DNA of 64,000 nt from Acanthosepion esculentum (taxonomy: Eukaryota; Mollusca; Cephalopoda; Sepiida; Sepiidae): contig OZ038500.1 in NCBI GenBank assembly GCA_964036315.1, positions 60,915,446 to 60,979,445 of the forward strand, read 5' to 3'. How positions within the stretch are numbered: position 1 is the first letter of the stretch; each line of letters starts with the position of its first letter. The translations under genes were made by a program, and so were the position numbers. This document shows positions 51,501 through 63,740 of the stretch, piece after piece. The notes below the pieces were generated by a model, which was given only the letters and a program-made list of their open reading frames with translations, made no database searches and had not been told where the DNA came from.

Positions 51501-54500
51501 TACAGCAGTCGTCCAAGAAAGATAAGGCAACCTGCTGCGTCAGTCGTCCAAGAAAGATAAGGCAACCTGCTACAGCAGTCGTCCATGAAAGTTAAGGCAA
51601 CCTGCTGCATCAGTCGTCCAAGAAAGATAAGGCAACCTGCTGCATCAGTCGTCCAAGAAAGATAAGGCAACCTGCTACAGCAGTCGCCCAAGAAAGATAA
51701 GGCAACCTGCTACAGCAGTCGCCCAAGAAAGATGAGGCAACCTGCTGCATCAGTCGTCCAAGAAAGATAAGGCAACCTGCTACAGCAGTCGTCCAAGAAA
51801 GATAAGGCAACCTGCTGCGTCAGTCGTCCAAGAAAGATAAGGCAACCTGCTGCATCAATCGTCCAAGAAAGATAAGGCAACTTGCTAGAGCAGTCGTCCA
51901 AGAAAGTTAAGGCAACCTGCTGCATCAGTCGTCCAAGAAAGATAAGGCAACCTGCTGCATCAGTCGTCCAAGAAAGATAAGGCAACCTGCTACAGCAGTC
52001 GCCCAAGTAAGATAAGGCAACCTGCTACAGCAGTCGCCCAAGAAAGATAAGGCAACCTGCTACAGCAGTCGTCCAAGAAAGATAAGGCAAACTGGTGCGT
52101 CAGTCGTCCAAGAAAGATAAGGCAACCTGCTGCGTCAGTCGTCCAAGAAAGATAAGGCAACCTGCTGCTTCAGTCGTTCAAGAAAGTTAAGGCAACCTGC
52201 TGCGTCAGTCGTCCTAGAAAGATAAGGCAACCTGCTGCATCAGTCGTCGTAGAAAGATAAGGCAACCTGCTGCATCAGTCGTCCAAGAAAGTTAAGGCAA
52301 CCTGCTGCGTCAGTCGTCCAAGAAAGTTAAGGCAACCTGTTGCGTCAGTCGTCCTCGAAAGATAAGGCAACCTGCTGCATCAGTCGTCCTAGAAAGATAA
52401 GGCAACCTGCTGCATCAGTCGTCCAAGAAAGATAAAACAACCTGCTACAGCAGTCGTCCAAGAAAGATAAGGCAACCTGCTGCGTCAGTCGTCCTCGAAA
52501 GATAAGGCAACCTGCTGCGTCAGTCATCCTAGAAAGATAAGGGAACCTGCTGCATCAGTCGTCATAGAAAGATAAGGCTACCTGCTGCTTCAGTCGTCCA
52601 AGAAATTTAAGGCAACCTGCTGCGTCAGTCGTCCTAGGAAGATAAGGCAACCTGCTGCATCAGTCGTCCTAGAAAGATAAGGCAACCTGCTGCATCAGTC
52701 GTCCAAGAAAGATAAGGCAAACTGCTGCGTCAGTCGTCCAAGAAAGTTAAGGCAACCTGCTGCGTCAGTCGACCTAGAAAGATAAGGCAACCTGCTGCAT
52801 CAGTCGTCCTAGAAAGATAAGGCATCATGCTACAGCAGTCGTCCAAGAAAGATAAGGCAACCTGCTGCATCAGTCGTCCAAGAAAGATAAGGCAACCTGC
52901 TGCGTCAGTCGTCCAAGAAAGTTAAGGCAACCTGCTACAGCAGTCGCCCAAGAAAGATAAGGCAACCTGCTACAGCAGTCGTCCAAGAAAGATAAGGCAA
53001 CCTACTACAGCAGTCGCCCATGAAAGATAAGGCAACCTGCTACAGCAGTCGTCCAAGAAAGATAAGGCAACCTGCTGCGTCAGTCGTCCAAGAAAGATAA
53101 GGCAACCTGCTACAGCAGTCGTCAAAGAAAGATAAGGCAACCTGCTACAGCAGTCGTCCAAGAAAGATAAGGCAACCTACTACAGCAGTCGCCCAAGAAA
53201 GATAAGGCAACCTGCTACAGCAGTCGTCCAAGAAAGATAAGGCAACCTGCTGCGTCAGTCGTCAAAGAAAGATAAGGCAACCTGCTGCGTCAGTCGTCCT
53301 AGAAAGATAAGGCAACCTGCTGCATCAGTCGTCCAAGAAAGATAAGGCAACCTGCTGCGTCAGTCGTCCTAGAAAGATAAGGCAACCTGCTGCATCAGTC
53401 GTCCAAGAAAGATAAGGCAACCTGCTGCATCAGTCGTTCAAGAAAGATAAGGCAACCTGCTACAGCAGTCGTCCAAGAAAGATAAGGCAACCTGCTGCGT
53501 CAGTCGTACAAGAAAGTTAAGGCAACCTGCTGCGTCAGTCGTCCAAGAAAGATAAGGCAACCTGCTGCGTCAGTCGTCCTAGAAAGATAAGGCAACCTGC
53601 TGCATCAGTCGTCCAAGAAAGATAAGGCAACCTGCTGCATCAGTCGTCCAAGAAAGATAAGGCAACCTTCTACAGCAGTCGTTCAAGAAAGATAAGGCAA
53701 CCTGCTACGGCAGTCGTCCAAGAAAGATAAGGCAACCTGCTGCGTCAGTCGTTCAAGAAATTTAAGGCAACCTGCTGCATCAGTCGTCCTAGAAAGATAA
53801 GGCAACCTGCTGCGTCAGTCGTCCTAGAAAGATAAGGCAACCTGCTGCATCAGTCGTCCAAGAAAGATAAGGCAACCTGCTACAGCAGTCGTCCAAGAAA
53901 GATAAGGCAACCTGCTGCGTCAGTCGTCCGAGAAAGATAAGGCAACCTGCTGCGTCAGTCGTTCAAGAAAGTTAAGGCAACCTGCTGCGTCAGTCGTCCT
54001 AGAAAGATAAGGCAACCTGCTGCGTCAGTTGTCCTAGAAAGATAAGACAACCTGCTGCATCAGTCGTCCAAGAAAGATAAGGCAACCTGCTACAGCAGTC
54101 GTCCAAGAAAGATAAGGCAACCTGCTGCGTCAGTCGTCCAAGAAAGATAAGGCAACCTGCTACAGCAGTCGTCCAAGAAAGATAAGGCAACCTGCTACAG
54201 CAGTCGTCCAAGAAAGATAATGCAACCTACTACAGCAGTCGTCCAAGAAAGATAAGGCAACCTGCTGCGTCAGTCTTCCAAGAAAGATAAGGCAACCTGC
54301 TGCGTCAGTCGTCCTAGAAAGTTAAGGCAACCTGCTGCATCAGTCGTCCAAGAAAAATAAGGCAACCTGCTACAGCAGTCGTCCAAGAAAGATAAGGCAA
54401 CCTGCTGCGTCAGTCGTCCAAGAAAGATAAGGCAACCTGCTGCGTCAGTCGTCCTAGAAAGATAAGGCAAGCTGCTGCATCAGTCGTCCAAGAAAAATAA

Positions 54501-54594
54501 GGCAACCTGCTACAGCAGTCGTCAAAGAAAGATAAGGCAACCTGCTGCGTCAGTCGTTCAAGAAAGATAAGGCAACCTGCTGCGTCAGTCGTCC
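45600..54594. repeat. Higher-order block, copy 1 (257 monomers, 8,995 bp)
   Basis: Variant patterns in this block recur at +8,995 bp (for example the gttaag/ggtaag-marked monomers at 45,700 and 54,695, and ccttatacag at 47,682 and 56,677). Only scattered single-base differences were noticed (46,807 c / 55,802 t; 48,289 a / 57,284 t). Confidence 0.93.
47265..50870. repeat. Nested 52-monomer (1,820-bp) sub-blocks, two copies
   Basis: Marked monomers recur at +1,820 bp: gtcaaagaaag 47,268/49,088; ccttatacag 47,682 and ccttctacag 49,502; agaaaaataagg pairs 48,651/50,471 and 48,791/50,611. A shortened third copy follows (~50,870-51,600, offsets 1,540 then 1,505) and another begins near 53,250. 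Confidence 0.88.
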
Positions 54595-57500
54595 AAGAAA
54601 GATAAGGTAACCTGCTGCGTCAGTCGTCCAAGAAAGATAAGGCAACCTGCTGCATCAGTCGTCCAAGAAAGATAAGGCAACCTGCTGCATCAGTCGTCCA
54701 AGAAAGGTAAGGCAACCTGCTGCATCAGTCGTCCAAGAAAGATAAGGCAACCTGCTACAGCAGTCGTCCAAGAAAGATAAGGCAACCTGCTGCGTCAGTC
54801 GTCCAAGAAAGATAAGGCAACCTGCTGCATCAGTCGTCCAAGAAAGATAAGGCAACCTGCTGCGTCAGTCGTTCAAGAAAGTTAAGGCAACCTGCTGCGT
54901 CAGTCGTCCTAGAAAGATAAGGCAACCTGCTCCGTCAGTCGTCCTAGAAAGATAAGGCAAACTGCTGCATCAGACGTCCAAGAAAGATAAGGCAACCAGC
55001 TACGGCAGTCGTCCAAGAAAGATAAGGCAACCTGCTGCGTCAGTCGTTCAAGAAAGTTAAGGCAACCTGCTGCGTCAGTCGTCCTAGAAAGATAAGGCAA
55101 CCTGCTGCGTCAGTCGTCCTAGAAAGATAAGGCAACCTGCTGCATCAGTCGTCCAAGAAAGATAAGGGAACCTGCTACAGCAGTCGTCCAAGAAAGATAA
55201 GGCAACCTGCTGCGTCAGTCGTCCAAGTAAGATAAGGCAACCTGCTGCATCAGTCGTCCAAGAAAGATAAGGCAACTTGCTATAGCAGTCGTCCAAGAAA
55301 GTTAAGGCAACCTGCTGCATCAGTCGTCCAAGAAAGATAAGGCAACCTGCTACAGCAGTCGCCCAAGAAAGATAAGGCAACCTGCTACAGAAGTCGCCCA
55401 AGAAAGATAAGGCAACCTGCTACAGCCGTCGTCCAAGAAAGATAAGGCAACCTGCTGCGTCAGTCGTCCAAGAAAGATAAGGCAACCTGCTGCGTCAGTC
55501 GTCCAAGAAAAGTAAGGCAACCTGCTGCATCAGTCGTCCAAGAAAGATAAGGCAACCTGCTACAGCAGTCGTCCAAGAAAGATAAGCCAACCTGATACGT
55601 CAGTCGTCCAAGAAAGATAAGGCAACCTGCTGCGTCAGTCGTCCAAGAAAGATAAGGCAACCTGCTGCATCAGTCGTCCAAGAAAGATAAGGCAACCTGC
55701 TGCGTCAGTCGTCCAAGAAAGATAAGGCAACCTGCTGCATCAGTCGTCCAAGAAAGATAAGGCAACCTGCTGCGTCAGTCGTTCAAAAAAGTTAAGGCAA
55801 CTTGCTGCGTCAGTCGTCCTAGAAAGATAAGGCAACCTGCTGCATCAGTCGTCCAAGAAAGATAAGGCAACCTGCTACAGCAGTCGCCCAAGAAAGATAA
55901 GGCAACCTACAACAGCAGTCGCCCAAGAAAGATAAGGCAACCTGCTACAGCAGTCGTCCAAGAAAGATAAGGCAACCTGCTGCGTCAGTCGTCCAAGAAA
56001 GATAAGGCAACCTGCTGCATCAGTCGTCCAAGAAAAATAAGGCAACCTGCTACAGCAGTCGTCCAAGAAAGATAAGGCAACTTGCTGCCTCAGTCGTCCA
56101 AGAAAGATAAGGCAACCTGCTACAGCAGTCGTCCAAGAAAGATAAGGCAACCTGCTACAGCAGTCGTCCAAGAAAGATAAGGCAACCTACTACAGCAGTC
56201 GCCCAAGAAAGATAAGGCAACCTGCTACAGCAGTCGTCCAAGAAAGATAAGGCAACCTGCTGCGTCAGTCGTCAAAGAAAGATAAGGCAACCTGCTGCGT
56301 CAGTCGTCCTAGAAAGATAAGGCAACCTGCTGCATCAGTCGTCCAAGAAAGATAAGGCAACCTGCTGCGTCAGTCGTCCTAGAAAGATAAGGCAACCTGC
56401 TGCATCAGTCGTCCAAGAAAGATAAGGCAACCTGCTGCATCAGTCGTTCAAGAAAGATAAGGCAACCTGCTACAGCAGTCGTCCAAGAAAGATAAGGCAA
56501 CCTGCTGCGTCAGTCGTACAAGAAAGTTAAGGCAACCTGCTGCGTCAGTCGTCCAAGAAAGATAAGGCAACCTGCTGCGTCAGTCGTCCTAGAAAGATAA
56601 GGCAACCTGCTGCATCAGTCGTCCAAGAAAGATAAGGCAACCTGCTGCATCAGTCGTCCAAGAAAGATAAGGCAACCTTATACAGCAGTCGTTCAAGAAA
56701 GATAAGGCAACCTGCTACGGCAGTCGTCCAAGAAAGATAAGGCAACCTGCTGCGTCAGTCGTTCAAGAAATTTAAGGCAACCTGCTGCGTCAGTCGTCCT
56801 AGAAAGATAAGGCAACCTGCTGCGTCAGTCGTCCTAGAAAGATAAGGCAACCTGCTGCATCAGTCGTCCAAGAAAGATAAGGCAACCTGCTACAGCAGTC
56901 GTCCAAGAAAGATAAGGCAACCTGCTGCGTCAGTCGTCCGAGAAAGATAAGGCAACCTGCTACAGCAGTCGTCCAAGAAAGTTAAGGCAACCTGCTGCAT
57001 CAGTCGTCCAAGAAAGATAAGGCAACCTGCTGCATCAGTCGTCCAAGAAAGATAAGGCAACCTGCTACAGCCGTCGTCCAAGAAAGATAAGGCAACCTGC
57101 TACAGCAGTCGCCCAAGAAAGATAAGGCAACCTGCTGCATCAGTCGTCCAAGAAAGATAAGGCAACCTGCTACGGAAGTCGTCCAAGAAAGATATGGCAA
57201 CCTGCTGCGTCAGTCGTTCAAGAAAGTTAAGGCAACCTGCTGCGTCAGTCGTCCTAGAAAGAAAAGGCAACCTGCTGCGTCAGTTGTCCTAGAAAGATAA
57301 GACAACCTGCTGCATCAGTCGTCCAAGAAAGATAAGGCAACCTGCTACAGCAGTCGTCCAAGAAAGATAAGGCTACCTGCTACGTCAGTCGTCCAAGAAA
57401 GATAAGGCAACCTGCTACAGCAGTCGTCCAAGAAAGATAAGGCAACCTGCTACAGCAGTCGTCCAAGAAAGATAAGGCAACCTACTACAGCAGTCGCCCA

Positions 57501-60500
57501 AGAAAGATAAGGCAACCTGCTACAGCAGTCGTCCAAGAAAGATAAGGCAACCTGCTGCGTCAGTCGTCCAAGAAAGATAAGGCAACCTGCTGCGTCAGTC
57601 GTCCTAGAAAGATAAGACAACCTGCTGCATCAGTCGTCCAAGAAAAATAAGGCAACCTGCTACAGCAGTCGTCCAAGAAAGATAAGGCAACCTGCTGCGT
57701 CAGTCGTCCAAGAAAGATAAGGCAACCTGCAGCGTCAGTCGTCCTAGAAAGATAAGGCAACCTGCTGCATCAGTCGTCCAAGAAAAATAAGGCAACCTGC
57801 TACAGCAGTCGTCCAAGAAAGATAAGGCAACCTGCTGCGTCAGTCGTTCAAGAAAGATAAGGCAACCTGCTGCGTCAGTCGTCCAAGAAAGATAAGGCAA
57901 CCTGCTGCGTCGGTCGTCCAAGAAAGATAAGGCAACCTGCTGCATCAGGCGTCCAAGAAAGATAAGGCAACCTGCTGCATCAGTCGTTCAAGAAAGATAA
58001 GGCAACCTGCTACAGCAGTCGTCCAAGAAAGATAAGGCAACCTGCTACAGCAGTCGTCCAAGTAAGATAAGGCAACCTGCAGCGTCAGTCGTCAAAGAAA
58101 GATAAGGCAACCTGCTGCGTCAGTCGTCCTAGAAAGATAAGGCAACCTGCTGCATCAGTCGTCCAAGAAAGATAAGGCAACCTGCTGCGTCAGTCGTCCT
58201 AGAAAGATAAGGCAACCTGCTGCATCAGTCGTCCAAGAAAGATAAGGCAACCTGCTGCATCAGTCGTTCAAGAAAGATAAGGCAACCTGCTACAGCAGTC
58301 GTCCAAGAAAGATAAGGCAACCTGCTGCGTCAGTCGTACAAGAAAGTTAAGGCAACCTGCTGCGTCAGTCGTCCAAGAAAGATAAGGCAACCTGCTGCGT
58401 CAGTCGTCCTAGAAAGATAAGGCAACCTGCTGCATCAGTCGTCCAAGAAAGATAAGGCAACCTGCTGCATCAGTCGTCCAAGAAAGATAAGGCAACCTTC
58501 TACAGCAGTCGTTCAAGAAAGATAAGGCAACCTGCTACGGCAGTCGTCCAAGAAAGATAAGGCAACCTGCTGCGTCAGTCGTTCAAGAAATTTAAGGCAA
58601 CCTGCTGCGTCAGTCGTCCTAGAAAGATAAGGCAACCTGCTGCGTCAGTCGTCCTAGAAAGATAAGGCAACCTGCTGCATCAGTCGTCCAAGAAAGATAA
58701 GGCAACCTGCTACAGCAGTCGTCCAAGAAAGATAAGGCAACCTGCTGCGTCAGTCGTCCGAGAAAGATAAGGCAACCTGCTACAGCAGTCGTCCAAGAAA
58801 GTTAAGGCAACCTGCTGCATCAGTCGTCCAAGAAAGATAAGGCAACCTGCTGCATCAGTCGTCCAAGAAAGATAAGGCAACCTGCTACAGCAGTCGCCCA
58901 AGAAAGATAAGGCAACCTGCTACAGCAGTCGCCCAAGAAAGATAAGGCAACCTGCTGCATCAGTCGTCCAAGAAAGATAAGGCAACCTGCTACGGAAGTC
59001 GTCCAAGAAAGATAAGGCAACATGCTGCGTCAGTCGTTCAAGAAAGTTAAGGCAACCTGCTGCGTCAGTCGTCCTAGAAAGATAAGGCAACCTGCTGCGT
59101 CAGTTGTCCTAGAAAGATAAGACAACCTGCTGCATCAGTCGTCCAAGAAAGATAAGGCAACCTGCTACAGCAGTCGTCCAAGAAAGATAAGGCAACCTGC
59201 TGCGTCAGTCGTCCAAGAAAGATAAGTCAACCTGCTACAGCAGTCGTCCAAGAAAGATAAGGCAACCTGCTACAGCAGTCGTCCAAGAAAGATAAGGCAA
59301 CCTACTACAGCAGTCGCCCAAGAAAGATAAGGCAACCTGCTACAGAAGTCGTCCAAGAAAGATAAGGCAACCTGCTGCGTCAGTCGTCCAAGAAAGATAA
59401 GGCAACCTGCTGCGTCAGTCGTCCTAGAAAGATAAGGCAACCTGCTGCATCAGTCGTCCAAGAAAAATAAGGCAACCTGCTACAGCAGTCGCCCAAGAAA
59501 GATAAGGCAACCTGCTGCGTCAGTCGTCCAAGAAAGATAAGGCAACCTGCTGCGTCAGTCGTCCTAGAAAGATAAGGCAACCTGCTGCATCAGTCGTCCA
59601 AGAAAAATAAGGCAACCTGCTACAGCAGTCGTCCAAGAAAGATAAGGCAACCTGCTGCGTCAGTCGTTCAAGAAAGATAAGGCAACCTGCTGCGTCAGTC
59701 GTCCAAGAAAGATAAGGCAACCTGCTGCGTCGGTCGTCCAAGAAAGATAAGGCAACCTGCTGCATCAGTCGTCCAAGAAAGATAAGGCAACCTGCTGCAT
59801 CAGTCGTTCAAGAAAGATAAGGCAACCTGCTACAGCAGTCGTCCAAGAAAGATAAGGCAACCTGCTGCGTCAGTCGTACAAGAAAGTTAAGGCAACCTGC
59901 TGCGTAAGTAGTCCAAGAAAGATAAGGCAACCTACTGCGTCAGTCGTCCTAGAAAGATAAGGCAAGCTGCTGCATCAGTCGTCCAAGAAAGATTAGGCAA
60001 CCTTCTACAGCAGTCGTTCAAGAAAGATAAGGCCACCTACTACGGCAGTCGTCCAAGAAAGATAAGGCAACCTGCTGCGTCAGTCGTTCAAGAAATTTAA
60101 GGCAACCTGCTACAGCAGTCGTCCAAGAAAGTTAAGGCAACCTGCTGCATCAGTCGTCCAAGAAAGATAAGGCAACCTGCTGCATCAGTCGTCCAAGAAA
60201 GATACGGCAACCTGCTACAGCAGTCGCCCAAGTAAGATAAGGCAACCTGCTACAGCAGTCGCCCAAGAAAGATAAGGCAACCTGCTGCATCAGTCGGCCA
60301 AGCAAGATAAGGCAACCTGCTACGGCAGTCGTCCAAGAAAGATAAGGCAACCTGCTGCGTCAATCGTTCAAGAAAGTTAAGGCAACCTGCTGCGTCAGTC
60401 GTCCTAGAAAGATAAGGCAACCTGCTGCGTCAGTTGTCCTAGAAAGATAAGACAACCTGCTGCATCAGTCGTCCAAGAAAGATAAGGCAACCTGCTACAG

Positions 60501-63500
60501 CAGTCGTCCAAGAAAGATAAGGCAACCTGCTGCGTCAGTCGTCCAAGAAAGATAAGGCAACCTGCTACAGCAGTCGTCCATGAAAGTTAAGGCAACCTGC
60601 TGCATCAGTCGTCCAAGAAAGATAAGGCAACCTGCTGCATCAGTCGTCCAAGAAAGATAAGGCAACCTGCTACAGCAGTCGCCCAAGAAAGATAAGGCAA
60701 CCTGCTACAGCAGTCGCCCAAGAAAGATGAGGCAACCTGCTGCATCAGTCGTCCAAGAAAGATAAGGCAACCTGCTACAGCAGTCGTCCAAGAAAGATAA
60801 GGCAACCTGCTGCGTCAGTCGTCCAAGAAAGATAAGGCAACCTGCTGCATCAATCGTCCAAGAAAGATAAGGCAACTTGCTAGAGCAGTCGTCCAAGAAA
60901 GTTAAGGCAACCTGCTGCATCAGTCGTCCAAGAAAGATAAGGCAACCTGCTGCATCAGTCGTCCAAGAAAGATAAGGCAACCTGCTACAGCAGTCGCCCA
61001 AGTAAGATAAGGCAACCTGCTACAGCAGTCGCCCAAGAAAGATAAGGCAACCTGCTACAGCAGTCGTCCAAGAAAGATAAGGCAAACTGGTGCGTCAGTC
61101 GTCCAAGAAAGATAAGGCAACCTGCTGCGTCAGTCGTCCAAGAAAGATAAGGCAACCTGCTGCTTCAGTCGTTCAAGAAAGTTAAGGCAACCTGCTGCGT
61201 CAGTCGTCCTAGAAAGATAAGGCAACCTGCTGCATCAGTCGTCGTAGAAAGATAAGGCAACCTGCTGCATCAGTCGTCCAAGAAAGTTAAGGCAACCTGC
61301 TGCGTCAGTCGTCCAAGAAAGTTAAGGCAACCTGCTGCGTCAGTCGTCCTCGAAAGATAAGGCAACCTGCTGCATCAGTCGTCCTAGAAAGATAAGGCAA
61401 CCTGCTGCATCAGTCGTCCAAGAAAGATAAAACAACCTGCTACAGCAGTCTTCCAAGAAAGATAAGGCAACCTGCTGTGTCAGTCGTCCAAGAAAGATAA
61501 GGCAACCTGCTGCTTCAGTCGTCCAAGAAAGATAAGGCAACCTGCTGCGTCAGTCGTCCAAGAAATTTAAGGCAACCTGCTGCGTCAGTCGTCCAAGAAA
61601 GTTAAGGCAACCTGCTGCGTCAGTCGTCCAAGAAAGTTAAGGCAACCTGCTGCGTCAGTCATCCTAGAAAGATAAGGGAACCTGCTGCATCAGTCGTCAT
61701 AGAAAGATAAGGCTACCTGCTGCTTCAGTCGTCCAAGAAATTTAAGGCAACCTGCTGCGTCAGTCGTCCTAGGAAGATAAGGCAACCTGCTGCATCAGTC
61801 GTCCTAGAAAGATAAGGCAACCTGCTGCATCAGTCGTCCAAGAAAGATAAGGCAAACTGCTGCGTCAGTCGTCCAAGAAAGTTAAGGCAACCTGCTGCGT
61901 CAGTCGACCTAGAAAGATAAGGCAACCTGCTGCATCAGTCGTCCTAGAAAGATAAGGCATCATGCTACAGCAGTCGTCCAAGAAAGATAAGGCAACCTGC
62001 TGCATCAGTCGTCCAAGAAAGATAAGGCAACCTGCTGCGTCAGTCGTCCAAGAAAGTTAAGGCAACCTGCTACAGCAGTCGCCCAAGAAAGATAAGGCAA
62101 CCTGCTACAGCAGTCGTCCAAGAAAGATAAGGCAACCTACTACAGCAGTCGCCCATGAAAGATAAGGCAACCTGCTACAGCAGTCGTCCAAGAAAGATAA
62201 GGCAACCTGCTGCGTCAGTCGTCCAAGAAAGATAAGGCAACCTGCTACAGCAGTCGTCAAAGAAAGATAAGGCAACCTGCTACAGCAGTCGTCCAAGAAA
62301 GATAAGGCAACCTACTACAGCAGTCGCCCAAGAAAGATAAGGCAACCTGCTACAGCAGTCGTCCAAGAAAGATAAGGCAACCTGCTGCGTCAGTCGTCAA
62401 AGAAAGATAAGGCAACCTGCTGCGTCAGTCGTCCTAGAAAGATAAGGCAACCTGCTGCATCAGTCGTCCAAGAAAGATAAGGCAACCTGCTGCGTCAGTC
62501 GTCCTAGAAAGATAAGGCAACCTGCTGCATCAGTCGTCCAAGAAAGATAAGGCAACCTGCTGCATCAGTCGTTCAAGAAAGATAAGGCAACCTGCTACAG
62601 CAGTCGTCCAAGAAAGATAAGGCAACCTGCTGCGTCAGTCGTACAAGAAAGTTAAGGCAACCTGCTGCGTCAGTCGTCCAAGAAAGATAAGGCAACCTGC
62701 TGCGTCAGTCGTCCTAGAAAGATAAGGCAACCTGCTGCATCAGTCGTCCAAGAAAGATAAGGCAACCTGCTGCATCAGTCGTCCAAGAAAGATAAGGCAA
62801 CCTTCTACAGCTGTCGTTCAAGAAAGATAAGGCAACCTGCTACGGCAGTCGTCCAAGAAAGATAAGGCAACCTGCTGCGTCAGTCGTTCAAGAAATTTAA
62901 GGCAACCTGCTGCATCAGTCGTCCTAGAAAGATAAGGCAACCTGCTGCGTCAGTAGTCCTAGAAAGATAAGGCAACCTGCTGCATCAGTCGTCCAAGAAA
63001 GATAAGGCAACCTGCTACAGCAGTCGTCCAAGAAAGATAAGGCAACCTGCTGCGTCAGTCGTCCGAGAAAGATAAGGCAACCTGCTGCGTCAGTCGTTCA
63101 AGAAAGTTAAGGCAACCTGCTGCGTCAGTCGTCCTAGAAAGATAAGGCAACCTGCTGCGTCAGTTGTCCTAGAAAGATAAGACAACCTGCTGCATCAGTC
63201 GTCCAAGTAAGATAAGGCAACCTGCTACAGCAGTCGTGCAAGAAAGATAAGGCAACCTGCTGCGTCAGTCGTCCAAGAAATATAAGGCAACCTGCTACAG
63301 CAGTCGTCCAAGAAAGATAAGGCAACCTGCTACAGCAGTCGTCCAAGAAAGATAAGGCAACCTACTACAGCAGTCGTCCAAGAAAGATAAGGCAACCTGC
63401 TGCGTCAGTCGTCCAAGAAAGATAAGGCAACCTGCTGCGTCAGTCGTCCTAGAAAGTTAAGGCAACCTGCTGCATCAGTCGTCCAAGAAAAATAAGGCAA

Positions 63501-63740
63501 CCTGCTACAGCAGTCGTCCAAGAAAGATAAGGCAACCTGCTGCGTCAGTCGTCCAAGAAAGATAAGGCAACCTGCTGCGTCAGTCGTCCTAGAAAGATAA
63601 GGCAAGCTGCTGCATCAGTCGTCCAAGAAAAATAAGGCAACCTGCTACAGCAGTCGTCAAAGAAAGATAAGGCAACCTGCTGCGTCAGTCGTTCAAGAAA
63701 GATAAGGCAACCTGCTGCGTCAGTCGTCCAAGAAAGATAA
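54595..63740. repeat. Higher-order block, copy 2 (~9,135 bp)
   Basis: Same monomer order as copy 1. The offset changes from 8,995 to 9,135 bp (+4 monomers) at ~61,470-61,680. After ~63,745 the order no longer follows the start of the block but resembles an internal stretch (about 53,400 or 50,730), so the next copy is truncated or rearranged. Confidence 0.9.

Noticed and set aside
45660..63605. Many minus-strand frames with a repeated SWTTDAAGCLIFLGRLTQQV motif, a possible repeat protein
   Set aside because: A 35-bp monomer gives a 35-residue repeat automatically; frames start and stop with monomer variants, and the array shows satellite-type higher-order structure.
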